From contig JAGAVX010000005.1 in assembly GCA_017941705.1 (NCBI GenBank), positions 1 to 64,000 on the forward strand: DNA of 64,000 nt, in the 5' to 3' direction. A model generated the notes under the pieces. That model did not search any database. It had not been told where the DNA came from and worked only from the letters and a program-made list of their open reading frames with translations. Both the position numbers and the translations under genes were made by a program. Source of the stretch: Atopobiaceae bacterium (lineage in GTDB: Bacteria; Actinomycetota; Coriobacteriia; Coriobacteriales; Atopobiaceae). Positions 51,753 to 60,775 of the stretch are shown here, one piece after another; the first letter of the stretch is position 1, and the number at the start of each line of letters is the position of its first letter.

Positions 51753-53096
51753 ATGCCGTTTACCATCGTGCGCGACGACATAACCCACGTGAGGGCCGAC
51801 GCCATCGTAAATGCCGCAAACGCCCAGTTGCGGAGGGGTGGCGGAGTCTGCGGGGCCATCTTCGCGGCTGCGGGGGCACAAAAGCTGCAAGCCGCCTGCG
51901 ACAAGATTGGCTACTGCCCCACCGGAAGCGCCGTAGCCACGCCCGCCTTCCATCTCCCCGCTCGCTACATCATCCATGCCGTCGGGCCTGTATGGCAGGA
52001 CGGCAACCACGGCGAGCGCACGAGGCTTGCCAGCTGCTACCGCACCTCACTGGAGCTGGCCGCATCGCTCAAATGCACGTCGATCGCCTTCCCGCTCATA
52101 TCAGCGGGCATCTACGGCTATCCCCGCAGGGAAGCGCTCGAGGTCGCACAGGAGGAGTTCCGCAGCTTCCTGCTTGACCATGACATGGACATCATCCTCG
52201 TGCTGTTCGACACTACCACGATGGACTACGCCGACGAGCTGCGACTGCGCGTGGCGAGCTACATCGACGATGTCTACGTGGATGCCTCAGGCTACGACAG
52301 GCGACGCGACTGGGAGACCAACGTCGCGGCAAGCGCAATGATAGGAGCCGAGGAGGCGGAGGGGGCCAGTTGGAGCTCATCGTCCCCGGTGGAAGCCGCG
52401 GCCCCCAGCACGGGCACCCACAGGTACTGCAGTGTCTGCCGCCATGAGCTTGCCGACACCAGCACGTACTGTATGATGTGCGGTCACCCAACGTCGGATG
52501 CCGTTTTGGAGCCCTTTGCGTCCGATGACCTCGGCGCGACTGGTTTTGACGCAGCGCACGCCGAGGGCGCGACCCTCGCCGACATGTCCTTCGACGCAAC
52601 GGCCGCACCAGCACCATCGTCACCCGCACCAGCAGCTGCGCCGTATGCTCACGCACCCGCACCCGGCTCGACACACCGCCCGCGCAGCAAGAAAGCGAAG
52701 GCGGGGGCCAGGCCACACTTCAGCCTGCCCAACCCGCTCCGCAACCTGCTCACGCATCTTGATGCCGGCTTCTCCGAGACGCTCCTCGCGATGATCGACG
52801 AGCGGGGGCTCAAGGACTCCCAGGTGTACAAGCGAGCCAACATCAGTCGCCAGCACTTCTCAAAGATGCGAAGCAACCCCAGCTACAAGCCCACCAAGAC
52901 CACGGTGCTGGCGCTGGCGGTCGCGCTCGAGCTGTCACACGACGAGACGTGCATGCTGCTCGAGCGCGCGGGATTCGCCCTCTCGCACGCCGACAAGCGC
53001 GACGTGATCGTGGAGTTCTTCATCAACGAGGGCAACTACGACATCTTCCAGATCAACGACACGCTCTTTGCCTTCGACCAGCCGCTGCTCGGATAG
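51753..53096 (+). CDS. Macro-domain protein with zinc ribbon and C-terminal HTH-like domain
   Basis: 447 residues in three parts. Residues 1-170 are a macro domain (ADP-ribose binding): DAIVNAANAQLRRGGGVCGA, TGSAVATPAFHLPARYIIHA and PLISAGIYGYPRREA. Residues 223-245 are a zinc ribbon with Cys226, 229, 240 and 243. A low-complexity Ala/Pro linker follows. Residues ~345-447 (TLLAMIDERGLKDSQVYKRA, NISRQHFSKMRSNPSYKPTK, TVLALAVALELSHDE) form an HTH-like helical domain. Macro domains remove or bind ADP-ribose; the C-terminus suggests nucleic acid or regulatory contact. GGAGGAG lies just before the ATG. Function unknown. Confidence 0.85.
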   Translation: MPFTIVRDDITHVRADAIVNAANAQLRRGGGVCGAIFAAAGAQKLQAACDKIGYCPTGSAVATPAFHLPARYIIHAVGPVWQDGNHGERTRLASCYRTSLELAASLKCTSIAFPLISAGIYGYPRREALEVAQEEFRSFLLDHDMDIILVLFDTTTMDYADELRLRVASYIDDVYVDASGYDRRRDWETNVAASAMIGAEEAEGASWSSSSPVEAAAPSTGTHRYCSVCRHELADTSTYCMMCGHPTSDAVLEPFASDDLGATGFDAAHAEGATLADMSFDATAAPAPSSPAPAAAPYAHAPAPGSTHRPRSKKAKAGARPHFSLPNPLRNLLTHLDAGFSETLLAMIDERGLKDSQVYKRANISRQHFSKMRSNPSYKPTKTTVLALAVALELSHDETCMLLERAGFALSHADKRDVIVEFFINEGNYDIFQINDTLFAFDQPLLG

Positions 53097-53127
53097 CGCA
53101 GGATGCGCCGGGGATTCCCTTGGCGCG

Positions 53128-53745
53128 CTACTGTCGCTCGATGACGAAGTCGCAGCGGTCGGCCCCCTTGGCCAGCGTGCCCGTACGCACGAATCGGATG
53201 CCGTCGAGGTTGCCGTAGCAGATCTCATCGTTGCGGCAGAAGAACTGGCAGATCTCGGGTGCGCCCATCTGGGCGGAGGCTCGACGGTACGGACACGCAA
53301 GCACGTCATAGGCGATGCGATTGGGCGTGCATTCGTGCATCTCGTTCGCGAAGCCCTGCCTCTCGCCAAACGCCAGGCCAACCACCTTGCCAAAGGCGCG
53401 CATAAAGAGCCCGCGCCCGCCCGGCAGGGCAACGATGCGCCTGAAGGCCTTGGACGCATTGGCGGAGTATTCGGCCATGAAATCGTCCACCATCTGGAAG
53501 GCCTCATCCCTGCCGAAGGCGTCGATCAGCTCGAAGTAGATGGCGCAGGTGGGCAGCACGAACACCTCCACATGCAGCTTCTCCCCCTCGGGCAACGGCC
53601 TGGACTGAGCCAGCATGCCATCCAGCCTGCGCTCGGCGCGCACCCAGAGAGCTGCCGCTTCGTCCACGCCGAGCCGATCCACCAGCCGCGCTATCAGCGT
53701 GTCGTACTTTCTACCCTTTAGCAGTTCCCTTGAAGGCTTGCCCAT
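53128..53745 (-). CDS. L-2-amino-thiazoline-4-carboxylic acid hydrolase-type protein
   Basis: 205 residues. The pattern EMHECTPNRIAYDVLACPYR followed by ICQFFCRNDEICYGNLDGIR with FVRTGTLAKGADRCDF at the C-terminus is the ATC-hydrolase family signature (conserved Cys residues). The original enzyme opens the thiazoline ring in L-cysteine formation; most genomic members have unknown substrates. GAGAGGAG lies before ATG 53745. Not operonic with neighbours. Confidence 0.75.
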   Translation of the reverse strand: MGKPSRELLKGRKYDTLIARLVDRLGVDEAAALWVRAERRLDGMLAQSRPLPEGEKLHVEVFVLPTCAIYFELIDAFGRDEAFQMVDDFMAEYSANASKAFRRIVALPGGRGLFMRAFGKVVGLAFGERQGFANEMHECTPNRIAYDVLACPYRRASAQMGAPEICQFFCRNDEICYGNLDGIRFVRTGTLAKGADRCDFVIERQ

Positions 53746-53942
53746 CACGCGCTCCTCTCGGCTGGCACATCTGCGCCGTACCTGCATCATCTTTCGCATC
53801 ATCTTACTACCCCACAAGCCCGCACGCCGCCCATGGGGTCTCGATGTCAACTGGCAGTTGACCAAAGGCATCCCTCCCCTCCCTAGACTGCTAGTCAGCA
53901 AGTCAGACGAGCGGCTCAGCCGCCCGAGGAGAGGAGCAGATC

Positions 53943-54620
53943 ATGAAGAAGAACCTGACCGAGCTCGTGTTTGTCGTCGACCGCAGCGGTTCGATGGCCG
54001 GACTGGAGAGCGACACCATCGGTGGCCTCAACGCGACCCTACAGAGGAACCGCGAGATCGAAGGCGAGTGCATAGTCTCGATCGTGCTGTTTGACGATAG
54101 CAGCAAGGTGCTGGTCGACCGCAAGCCGATTGACGAGGTTGCCGACCTCGCCAAGGCCCAGTACCAGGTTCGCGGCTGCACGGCGCTGCTGGATGCAGTC
54201 GGGGATGCCGTGCGCTACCACGAGAAGGTCCAGCAGATCCTGCCGGAGGATTACCGTGCGGAGAACGTAATCTTCACCATCATCACCGACGGCATGGAAA
54301 ACGCCAGCAGGCGGCGCACCTACCACGAGGTCAAGCGCATGCTCGAAGCCAAGCAGGAACAGGGCTGGGAGTTCCTGTTCCTGGGAGCAAACATCGACGC
54401 CGCAGCCGAGGCAGGTCGCATGGGCATCCGTCCCGACCGCGCCAGCGAGTATGTGAGCGATGGAACGGGTACTGCCATCGCCTACGAGGCCATGGCCTGC
54501 GCACAGGTCGACCGCCGCATGCATGGCCAAGTCTCTCCCACCTGGAACGATGCCCCCATGGCGGACGCACGCGCCCGAGGAGGCAGGCATGCCCATGGCT
54601 TCAAGTTCTGGAAGCACTAG
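53943..54620 (+). CDS. von Willebrand factor type A domain protein
   Basis: 225 residues, nearly all a vWA domain. The MIDAS starts TELVFVVDRSGSMAGLESDT (DxSxS), a Thr follows in RGCTALLDAVGDAV, and the Asp is in VIFTIITDGMENASRR. LFLGANIDAAAEAGRMGI then closes the fold, as in TerY-like cytoplasmic vWA proteins. No signal peptide. It likely acts in a protein complex with Mg2+; no tellurite-resistance gene is adjacent. GAGGAGAGGAG lies upstream. Confidence 0.9.
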   Translation: MKKNLTELVFVVDRSGSMAGLESDTIGGLNATLQRNREIEGECIVSIVLFDDSSKVLVDRKPIDEVADLAKAQYQVRGCTALLDAVGDAVRYHEKVQQILPEDYRAENVIFTIITDGMENASRRRTYHEVKRMLEAKQEQGWEFLFLGANIDAAAEAGRMGIRPDRASEYVSDGTGTAIAYEAMACAQVDRRMHGQVSPTWNDAPMADARARGGRHAHGFKFWKH

Positions 54621-54667
54621 CCCGCGGATCTGAAGTCGGCAGTTAGCCAGACTCGCACCAACAGCAA

Positions 54668-54694
54668 GGGGCGGCACCCGTCGGCGCCGCCCCA
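54668..54694. terminator. Hairpin between vWA and NADH oxidase gene ends
   Basis: GGGGCGGC / GCCGCCCC arms around ACCCGTCGGC, between two convergent genes. Confidence 0.65.
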
Positions 54695-54716
54695 TTCATG
54701 TGCTATGCCCTTGTGG

Positions 54717-56060
54717 CTACTCAGCCTGGAGCGCCGCCACCGTCATATAGTTGTACGGAGCGTTAAAGTGCGGCAGGAAGAAGATGTCGAGCAGGGCGAG
54801 CTCGTCGATAGTGACCTTCTTCTCGACAGCGAGGCTGAACATGTTGATGTTCCCGCTCATGTCGTAGGTGCTGGCAAGTTGGGCACCCAGAATCGCACGC
54901 GTCTTGGCATCGTAGACGATCTTGATCGTGGTATCAGGATTGTCATGCTCGATGAAGGGGGCCTTCTGGCAGTCGGTCACGGTTGTAGTCTTGACCTCGA
55001 TGCCCGCGCGCTGCGCCGCCGCCTCGGTGAGACCCGTCGACACCATCTTGAGATCAAAGATGCAGATGCCGCTGGAGCCCTGCACGCCCGGGGTCTCGAG
55101 CTCAGTGCCACAGATGTTGTGGCCGGCAACGATGCCGCTGCGCACGGCATTGGACGCCAGGGCGATGTAGCCCGGCTCGCCGTCAAGGCCGTTGTTGAAG
55201 ATGGTCGCGCAGTCACCCACGGCATATACGCCGGGAATGCTCGTCTGCTGATGGCGGTCAACCAGGATTGCGCCGTTGCGGAAGAGCTCCATGCCACTGT
55301 CAGCGACGAGCCCGGTGTTGGGCCTGAAGCCGATGCAGACGCAGACCATGTCCACGTCGTAGGACCCCTTGTCGGTAACCAGCTTGGTAACCTTGCCGTC
55401 CTCGCCCTCAAAACGGTCGACGCCCTCACCATAGTGAGCCTCGATGCCGTTGTCCTCGAGGTTCTTGGCCATCAGCGCACTGAACTCGGGGTCAAAGTTG
55501 TTCGCCATGCAGGTCGGAGCCATGTCCACCAGCAGCGTGTGGCGGCCGTTGCGCCGGAAGGCCTCGGCAAGCTCGACGCCGATGTAGCCGGCACCGACCA
55601 CGGCCACGGTCTTGATGTCGGGATTCTTGAGCTTGTCGACGACCTCCTGCGCGTTCTGGAAGAGCTTGACCTGCTGGATGTTCTCGAGGTCGCCTCCCTC
55701 GAAGCGCGGGATGATGGGCAGCGACCCCGTGGCCAGGATGAGCTTGTCATACGGCTCGGCATAGGCGGTCCCGTCCTTGCCCGTGGCATAGACCACCTTA
55801 CCCTCAAAGTCGATGCGATCGACCGGAGTCTCCATGTGGATGGTCGCGCCCTTGGCCTCGAACTGCTCCTTGGTCTGGTAGAACAGGCCATCGGGCCCAG
55901 AGATCTGGTTGCCGATCCACAGGGCCATGCCGCAACCCAAGAAGCTGATGTTCGAATTGGCGTCAAAGGCAACGATCTCGTTACCCTGATAGTTGTCCAG
56001 GATGGTATTGATTGCGGCGGTGCCGGCATGATTGGCACCAACTACGACGATCTTGCTCAT
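54717..56060 (-). CDS. NADH oxidase (Nox / CoA-disulfide reductase family)
   Basis: A 447-residue FAD/NAD(P) flavoprotein. The FAD motif is [18 protein letters not shown]; the redox-active Cys43 is in [16 protein letters not shown], as in water-forming NADH oxidases; the NAD motif is [20 protein letters not shown]; and the second FAD motif is [16 protein letters not shown]. The dimerisation domain follows. It likely removes O2 by reducing it to water with NADH, which fits an oxygen-sensitive fermenter. AAAGGAGA precedes ATG 56060. Confidence 0.93.
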   Translation of the reverse strand: MSKIVVVGANHAGTAAINTILDNYQGNEIVAFDANSNISFLGCGMALWIGNQISGPDGLFYQTKEQFEAKGATIHMETPVDRIDFEGKVVYATGKDGTAYAEPYDKLILATGSLPIIPRFEGGDLENIQQVKLFQNAQEVVDKLKNPDIKTVAVVGAGYIGVELAEAFRRNGRHTLLVDMAPTCMANNFDPEFSALMAKNLEDNGIEAHYGEGVDRFEGEDGKVTKLVTDKGSYDVDMVCVCIGFRPNTGLVADSGMELFRNGAILVDRHQQTSIPGVYAVGDCATIFNNGLDGEPGYIALASNAVRSGIVAGHNICGTELETPGVQGSSGICIFDLKMVSTGLTEAAAQRAGIEVKTTTVTDCQKAPFIEHDNPDTTIKIVYDAKTRAILGAQLASTYDMSGNINMFSLAVEKKVTIDELALLDIFFLPHFNAPYNYMTVAALQAE

Positions 56061-56202
56061 ACGCTCTCCTTTGCTCGGAGGGTGGAAGGATGAGCTGAGT
56101 GTAAGATGGCAGCAAAGTCGCAGGTAGATGGTATCGGGGATTGGATGTGTTATACCGTAGGGGCGGTCACCCACACACCGGTTATGGCCGTATGCGTCAA
56201 TC

Positions 56203-56339
56203 CTTGTGGACAAAGTTGGGGCTATGCGTGATTTTTCGTCGACCCCCTGAGTATCCAGACAACAAAACTGCAGGTCACGGAAAGCCGATACTCAGCATGT
56301 CGCTCAAAAATCACGCATAGCCCCAACTTTGTCCACAAG
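56203..56339. repeat. 137-bp palindrome with perfect 34-bp arms
   Basis: Left arm 56203-56236 and right arm 56306-56339 are perfect reverse complements (start CTTGTGGACAAAGTTGGGGC, end GCCCCAACTTTGTCCACAAG). An inner pair CTGAGTATC / GATACTCAG extends the stem. It lies between ilvN and the NADH oxidase gene, in a 312-bp spacer that has no gene. Confidence 0.95.
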
Positions 56340-56372
56340 CGTCAGAGAATCCGTTGGTATGAGTCCCGTTTT

Positions 56373-56882
56373 CTACAGCGTGGTGACCTTGCGCATAACC
56401 TGCGCGCCTCGCTCGAGCGAAATGATGCCCGTGCGGCATACCTCGAGTATCTCGAAGTCGCGCATGAGGTCAATGAAGTTCTCAATGCGGTTGCTGGTAC
56501 CTGCGATACGGAAGATGATCGACTCGCGCGTGTAGTCCACGATCTTTGCGTGAAAGGCATCCGCCGCGTCAAGCATCTGTCGACGCTGCTCGTTGTCGTT
56601 TGCCATCTTAATGAGCAGCAGCTCGCAGCTAATCGACTCGTCGGGGTTGAATTCCTTGAACTCGATCACGTCTGGAAGCTTTGCCAGCTGGGCAACCAGC
56701 TGTTCGCGAGCGCGGTCGTTCTCCCCCTCAAACTGTACGGTGATGCGCGAGAGCTCCTCCGTCTCGGTCTCGGACACCGTAAGTGAGGTGATGTTGAACT
56801 GCCTGCGCCTGAACATGTTGGTCACGCGATTGAGCACACCATACTCGTTGCGCACCATGATGGCGATGCTGTAGATGTTCAT
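56373..56882 (-). CDS. ilvN: Acetolactate synthase small (regulatory) subunit
   Basis: 169 residues. The N-terminal ACT domain has YSIAIMVRNEYGVLNRVTNM and FRRRQFNITSLTVSETET, and the C-terminal half (ELLLIKMANDNEQRRQMLDA, IFRIAGTSNRIENFIDLMRD) is the second conserved domain. It binds valine and controls the IlvB subunit, encoded 6 bases upstream. It is the last gene of leuA-ilvB-ilvN. Confidence 0.96.
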   Translation of the reverse strand: MNIYSIAIMVRNEYGVLNRVTNMFRRRQFNITSLTVSETETEELSRITVQFEGENDRAREQLVAQLAKLPDVIEFKEFNPDESISCELLLIKMANDNEQRRQMLDAADAFHAKIVDYTRESIIFRIAGTSNRIENFIDLMRDFEILEVCRTGIISLERGAQVMRKVTTL

Positions 56883-56888
56883 GCCGTT

Positions 56889-58580
56889 CTACCTGCCCAG
56901 CCTCTTGTTGATGTCGTCCATGTTGACCACCATGTCACCCATCGTGCCGCCAGTGGGGAGCATGGGGGTCACAAACTCGTCCTTGTCGATGGGACACTCG
57001 ATGAGCATGGGTCCATCGTAGCCGATAGCGTCGTCGAGCGCGGCGTCAAGCTCCTCGACGCTCTCGATGCGCCGTGCCCTCGCACCAAAGGCCTTGGCTG
57101 CAGCCACATAGTCAATCCTGCGCTTGAGCGTCGTATTCGAGTGCCGCTGGCCGTAGAACAACGACTGCCACTGACGCACCATTCCAAGCACGCCGTTGTT
57201 CAGAAGAACCACCGTCAGGGGAATATCGTGATCAGCGGCCGTGACAAGCTCCGCCATGTCCATGGCAAAGCACCCGTCGCCGGTCACAAGGATAGTATGC
57301 TCGCCGGTAGCCAGTGCCGCCCCTATGGCGGCACCCATACCAAAGCCCATAGTCCCGAGGCCGCCAGACGAGATGAACGTGCGGGGCTTCGAGAAGCTCA
57401 GATACTGTGCCGCCCACATCTGATGCTGGCCAACGTCGGTTACGAGAGGCATGTCCGCCTCCCGGTGCGCATCGATCGCCTCCATGATCGTCTTGGGACA
57501 GAGCCCATCACGGTAGTCGGCAAATCCCTGTTCGCGAGCCCGCAGACCGCGGATCTCGCGCGCCCATTCGCTGTGCTCGTTGGGCTTGAGCAGCGGCAGG
57601 AGCTCGCTCAGCGCGACTCTCACATCCGAGCGCACGTCGACACGATCGATGAGCGTCTTGTTGAGCTCGGACGAGTCGATGTCGATGCGGACAACCTTGC
57701 CCGATGGCCTGAACTTCGTGCGGTCGCCCGTCGCGCGATCGTTGAATCGCGTGCCCAACGCGATGACGCAGTCGCTGTCGTCCATCGCCATCGAGCAGGC
57801 GTAGTGGCCATGCATGCCCTGCATGCCCAGGAATCGTGGGTGATCAGTCGGCACGCCCGAGATGCCCATGAGCGAGCAACCCATCGGCGCGCCGATGCGA
57901 TCGGCCAGCGCCGCGACCTCCGCCCCCGCACCAGACGCGATGACCCCGCCGCCAAAGTAGACGAAGGGCCGCTTAGCTTCGTTGATGACCGCTGCGGCAG
58001 CCTCTATGACCTCGTGACTGGGCACGCGATGGGGACGCGGAGCAATCGGCTCCTTGGGTTCGTAGGCGTAGCTTGCCTCCTGCACGTCCTTGGCGATGTC
58101 AACCAGCACCGGGCCGGGGCGACCCGAGTTTGCGAGTGCAAAGGCCTCGCGCACCGTGTCCTGCAGGCGTGCGATGTCGCGCACGAAGTAGTTGTGCTTG
58201 GTGATGGGCAACGTGACGCCCGTAATGTCCAGCTCCTGGAACGCGTCGGTACCGATGACGCTTCCCGCCACGTTGCCCGTGATGGCAACCATGGGCACCG
58301 AGTCGAGGTAGGCCGTCGCGATGCCCGTGACCAAGTTCGTGGCACCCGGGCCAGACGTCGCCAGCACCACACCCGTCTTGCCGGTCGCACGGGCATATCC
58401 GTCTGCCGCATGCGCCGCGTGCTGCTCGTGAGTCGTCTCGACGTGCCAGAGGCGATCGGCCACATCGTACAGGGCGTCGTAGATGTCGATGACCGTCCCG
58501 CCGGGATAGCCAAATATGATGTCGACACCCTGGTCGATGAGCGTCCGCACAAGAATCTGTGCGCCAGTCAGCGTTTGCAT
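56889..58580 (-). CDS. ilvB: Acetolactate synthase large (catalytic) subunit
   Basis: 563 residues of the ThDP-dependent type. The N-terminal domain has DIIFGYPGGTVIDIYDAL with the catalytic Glu in HVETTHEQHAAHAADGYA, the FAD/middle domain has GVIASGAGAEVAALADRIGA, and the C-terminal ThDP motif is LVTGDGCFAMDMAELVTAAD. It makes acetolactate or acetohydroxybutyrate for Val, Ile and Leu. The start MQTLTGAQ has GGGGGAGAG upstream. Confidence 0.97.
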   Translation of the reverse strand: MQTLTGAQILVRTLIDQGVDIIFGYPGGTVIDIYDALYDVADRLWHVETTHEQHAAHAADGYARATGKTGVVLATSGPGATNLVTGIATAYLDSVPMVAITGNVAGSVIGTDAFQELDITGVTLPITKHNYFVRDIARLQDTVREAFALANSGRPGPVLVDIAKDVQEASYAYEPKEPIAPRPHRVPSHEVIEAAAAVINEAKRPFVYFGGGVIASGAGAEVAALADRIGAPMGCSLMGISGVPTDHPRFLGMQGMHGHYACSMAMDDSDCVIALGTRFNDRATGDRTKFRPSGKVVRIDIDSSELNKTLIDRVDVRSDVRVALSELLPLLKPNEHSEWAREIRGLRAREQGFADYRDGLCPKTIMEAIDAHREADMPLVTDVGQHQMWAAQYLSFSKPRTFISSGGLGTMGFGMGAAIGAALATGEHTILVTGDGCFAMDMAELVTAADHDIPLTVVLLNNGVLGMVRQWQSLFYGQRHSNTTLKRRIDYVAAAKAFGARARRIESVEELDAALDDAIGYDGPMLIECPIDKDEFVTPMLPTGGTMGDMVVNMDDINKRLGR

Positions 58581-58673
58581 CTCTCCCCCTACGAACGGCT
58601 TGGCCCAAGCCACGAACGCCTGGGATGCGGGAACAAACCCGACATCCCAGGCGAAGGCGTTGTCTTGCGTTCG

Positions 58674-60203
58674 CTATGCCCGGGCGCGTGACGCCTGGAT
58701 CATGCGGTTGATGGCATTGATGTAGGCCTTGGCGCTCGAGACGATGATGTCGTTGTCCGAACCACGTCCATTGTAGACTCGTCCGTCCGGGGCCGTAATG
58801 CGGACCGTCACCTCGCCGATGGCGTCGATGCCGCGCGTGATGGCCTTGACGGCAAACTCCTGCAGGTCACTCTCGATGCCCACGACCATATCGATGGCCT
58901 TGTATGCGGCGTCGACCGGACCGGTGCCCGTCGCGCTCACCACGACCTTCTTGCCATCCTCGTCGGTGATGGTCGCGACCGCCGTGGGCACGAGCGGGTC
59001 GCCGCACTGAATCTGCAGCGCATTGAGCGTGTAGATGGACTCGATGTCGCGCTGACGTTCCTGGACGATGGACTCGAGGTCCTCGTCGTAGACCTCCTTC
59101 TTCTGGTCTGCGATCTCGAGGAAGCGCTCGTAGATCTCCTCGAAGTCACTGTCCTCGAAGGTGTAGCCCAGCTCCTGAAGGCGATGGCGCAGGGCAGCGC
59201 GACCAGAACGGGCAGACAGGATGATGTCCGACCCCGTCGCGCCCACTTCTGACGGGTCGATGATCTCGTAGGTTGCACGCGCCTTGAGCACGCCGTCCTG
59301 ATGAATGCCCGAGCTGTGGGTGAAGGCGTTGGCGCCAACGATGGCCTTGTTGGCCTGCACGCTCATGCCCGTGATGCGACTCACGAGGCGGCTTGCGCGC
59401 GTGAGCTCGGGCGTCACGACGTCAGTGTGGACACCGAGCTCGTCGCCATGCATGCGAATGGCCATCACGATCTCTTCGAGGGCGGTGTTGCCGGCACGCT
59501 CGCCGAGGCCGTTGATGGTGCACTCGACCTGCGTCGCACCGTTGCGGACGCCGGCAAGCGCAAGTGCCGTCGCCATACCGAGGTCATTGTGCGCATGAAC
59601 GGCAAGCTTGACGTTCTCGATGCCCTTGACCTCGTCGGAAACCATCTTGATGAGGGCGCCGTACTCGTCGGGCAGACAGTAGCCCGTCGTGTCGGGGACG
59701 TTGACGACCGTCGCACCGGCGTCAACCACCGCCTGGATGACGCGGACGAGGAACGCAGGGTCGGCACGACCGGCATCCTCCGCGTAGAACTCAACGTCGT
59801 CGACGAGCGACTTGGCGTGAGCGACTGCCTTGGAGGCACACGCCACGACCTCGTCCTCACTCATGTGAAGCTTCTCGTTCATGTGCGTGGGAGAGACGCC
59901 GATGCCCGTGATGATGCGGGGGCGCGCAGCGGTCTTGAGCGCCTCTGCGGCGCAGTCGATGTCCTTCTCGACCGCACGAGAGAAGGCGCACACCACGACC
60001 TTGTCACCAGCCAGAGCACCGATCTCCGAGACGGCGCGATAGTCGCCGGGGCTCGAGATGGGGAAGCCCGCCTCGATCGCGTCGACGCCCATGCGGATGA
60101 GCTCGCGCGCGACGATTACCTTTTCCTGCGTGTTCATGGAGCAGCCGGGAGACTGCTCTCCGTCACGCAGCGTGGTGTCAAGGATCTCGATCTTCCTGGT
60201 CAT
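58674..60203 (-). CDS. leuA: 2-isopropylmalate synthase
   Basis: 509 residues, bacterial long form. The catalytic TIM barrel starts KIEILDTTLRDGEQSPGCSM (metal Asp) and has HAHNDLGMATALALAGVRNG with the metal HxH and NGLGERAGNTALEEIVMAI. The C-terminal regulatory domain (VSATGTGPVDAAYKAIDMVV, YNGRGSDNDIIVSSAKAYI) senses leucine. It commits 2-oxoisovalerate to leucine. GAGAGGAA precedes ATG 60203, and a leader peptide lies upstream. Confidence 0.97.
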   Translation of the reverse strand: MTRKIEILDTTLRDGEQSPGCSMNTQEKVIVARELIRMGVDAIEAGFPISSPGDYRAVSEIGALAGDKVVVCAFSRAVEKDIDCAAEALKTAARPRIITGIGVSPTHMNEKLHMSEDEVVACASKAVAHAKSLVDDVEFYAEDAGRADPAFLVRVIQAVVDAGATVVNVPDTTGYCLPDEYGALIKMVSDEVKGIENVKLAVHAHNDLGMATALALAGVRNGATQVECTINGLGERAGNTALEEIVMAIRMHGDELGVHTDVVTPELTRASRLVSRITGMSVQANKAIVGANAFTHSSGIHQDGVLKARATYEIIDPSEVGATGSDIILSARSGRAALRHRLQELGYTFEDSDFEEIYERFLEIADQKKEVYDEDLESIVQERQRDIESIYTLNALQIQCGDPLVPTAVATITDEDGKKVVVSATGTGPVDAAYKAIDMVVGIESDLQEFAVKAITRGIDAIGEVTVRITAPDGRVYNGRGSDNDIIVSSAKAYINAINRMIQASRARA

Positions 60204-60306
60204 GATGGTTCCTCTCTTTTGGCGCCGTTTGGCACATACGTCGCAGACAGACGGCGACGAGAAAGCTCTGTGAGGGGGAGATGGTGCGGACACAACCCTG
60301 ATAGAA

Positions 60307-60338
60307 GAGCTGGCACGCCTTTGACGTGCCGGTGCTCC
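60307..60338 (-). promoter_or_regulatory. Attenuator hairpin after the Leu-rich leader peptide
   Basis: GAGCACCGGCACG pairs with CGTGCCAGCTC, 8 bases after the leader stop. The downstream T-run is weak (CTTCTATC), so it may be a terminator or part of an alternative structure. Confidence 0.45.
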
Positions 60339-60345
60339 CAAACAG

Positions 60346-60462
60346 CTAGGCTGCTAGGAGGAAGCTCGTAAGTCGTAGGGAAAGCACGCGAACATCGCCC
60401 AGAAGAGCGCGCACGGTCATGCGCTCGGCGATTCTGTTGTCCGCAATACCAGTTCCCGTCAT
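60346..60462 (-). CDS. Leu-rich leader peptide of leuA (translation attenuation)
   Basis: A 38-residue ORF too short to stand out. It starts MTGTGIADNRIAERMTVRAL, with GGGAG upstream, and ends VRVLSLRLTSFLLAA. It carries seven Leu codons (CTT, CTG, CTT, CTA, CTT, CTC, CTA) and three Val codons, concentrated in the second half, and stops just before a hairpin. That is the classical design for sensing charged tRNA-Leu. It lies 142 bases upstream of leuA on the same strand. An internal ATG (60420) would give a 24-residue form. Confidence 0.8.
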   Translation of the reverse strand: MTGTGIADNRIAERMTVRALLGDVRVLSLRLTSFLLAA

Positions 60463-60604
60463 GGTGAGCTCCCTCGCGCCTCTGCAACCCCCATGGTTGC
60501 AGCAGCATGAACTATGCCATAAGAAAGGGTGGCTTCGCCGTCGCTTTACAGCTCATTTGTTGAACCGAAACAAAAATGGCTCTCCCGGTCGTCCGGTGCG
60601 GCCA

Positions 60605-60617
60605 GGGGACAGTCCCC
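60605..60617. repeat. GGGGACAGTCCCC palindrome (dispersed family, copy 4)
   Basis: 13-bp palindrome flanked by GGTGCGGCCA and TAGGTGCACC, in the 313-bp divergent spacer between leuA leader and the XRE-cupin gene. A further hairpin CTGCAACCCCC / GGTTGCAG at 60482-60502 precedes the leader. Confidence 0.8.
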
Positions 60618-60775
60618 TAGGTGCACCGCGTGTATGCTGCGCACGTCCACACAGGGGCAACATAAAAAAGGCGGTCATGAAAACGAACTGTGACAAATGA
60701 GGGTGCATGATACGGCTTTAACTATAATCGTCTGCTGTCAAACAAGACCCATCATCCGCAACAAGGAGGTCAGCC

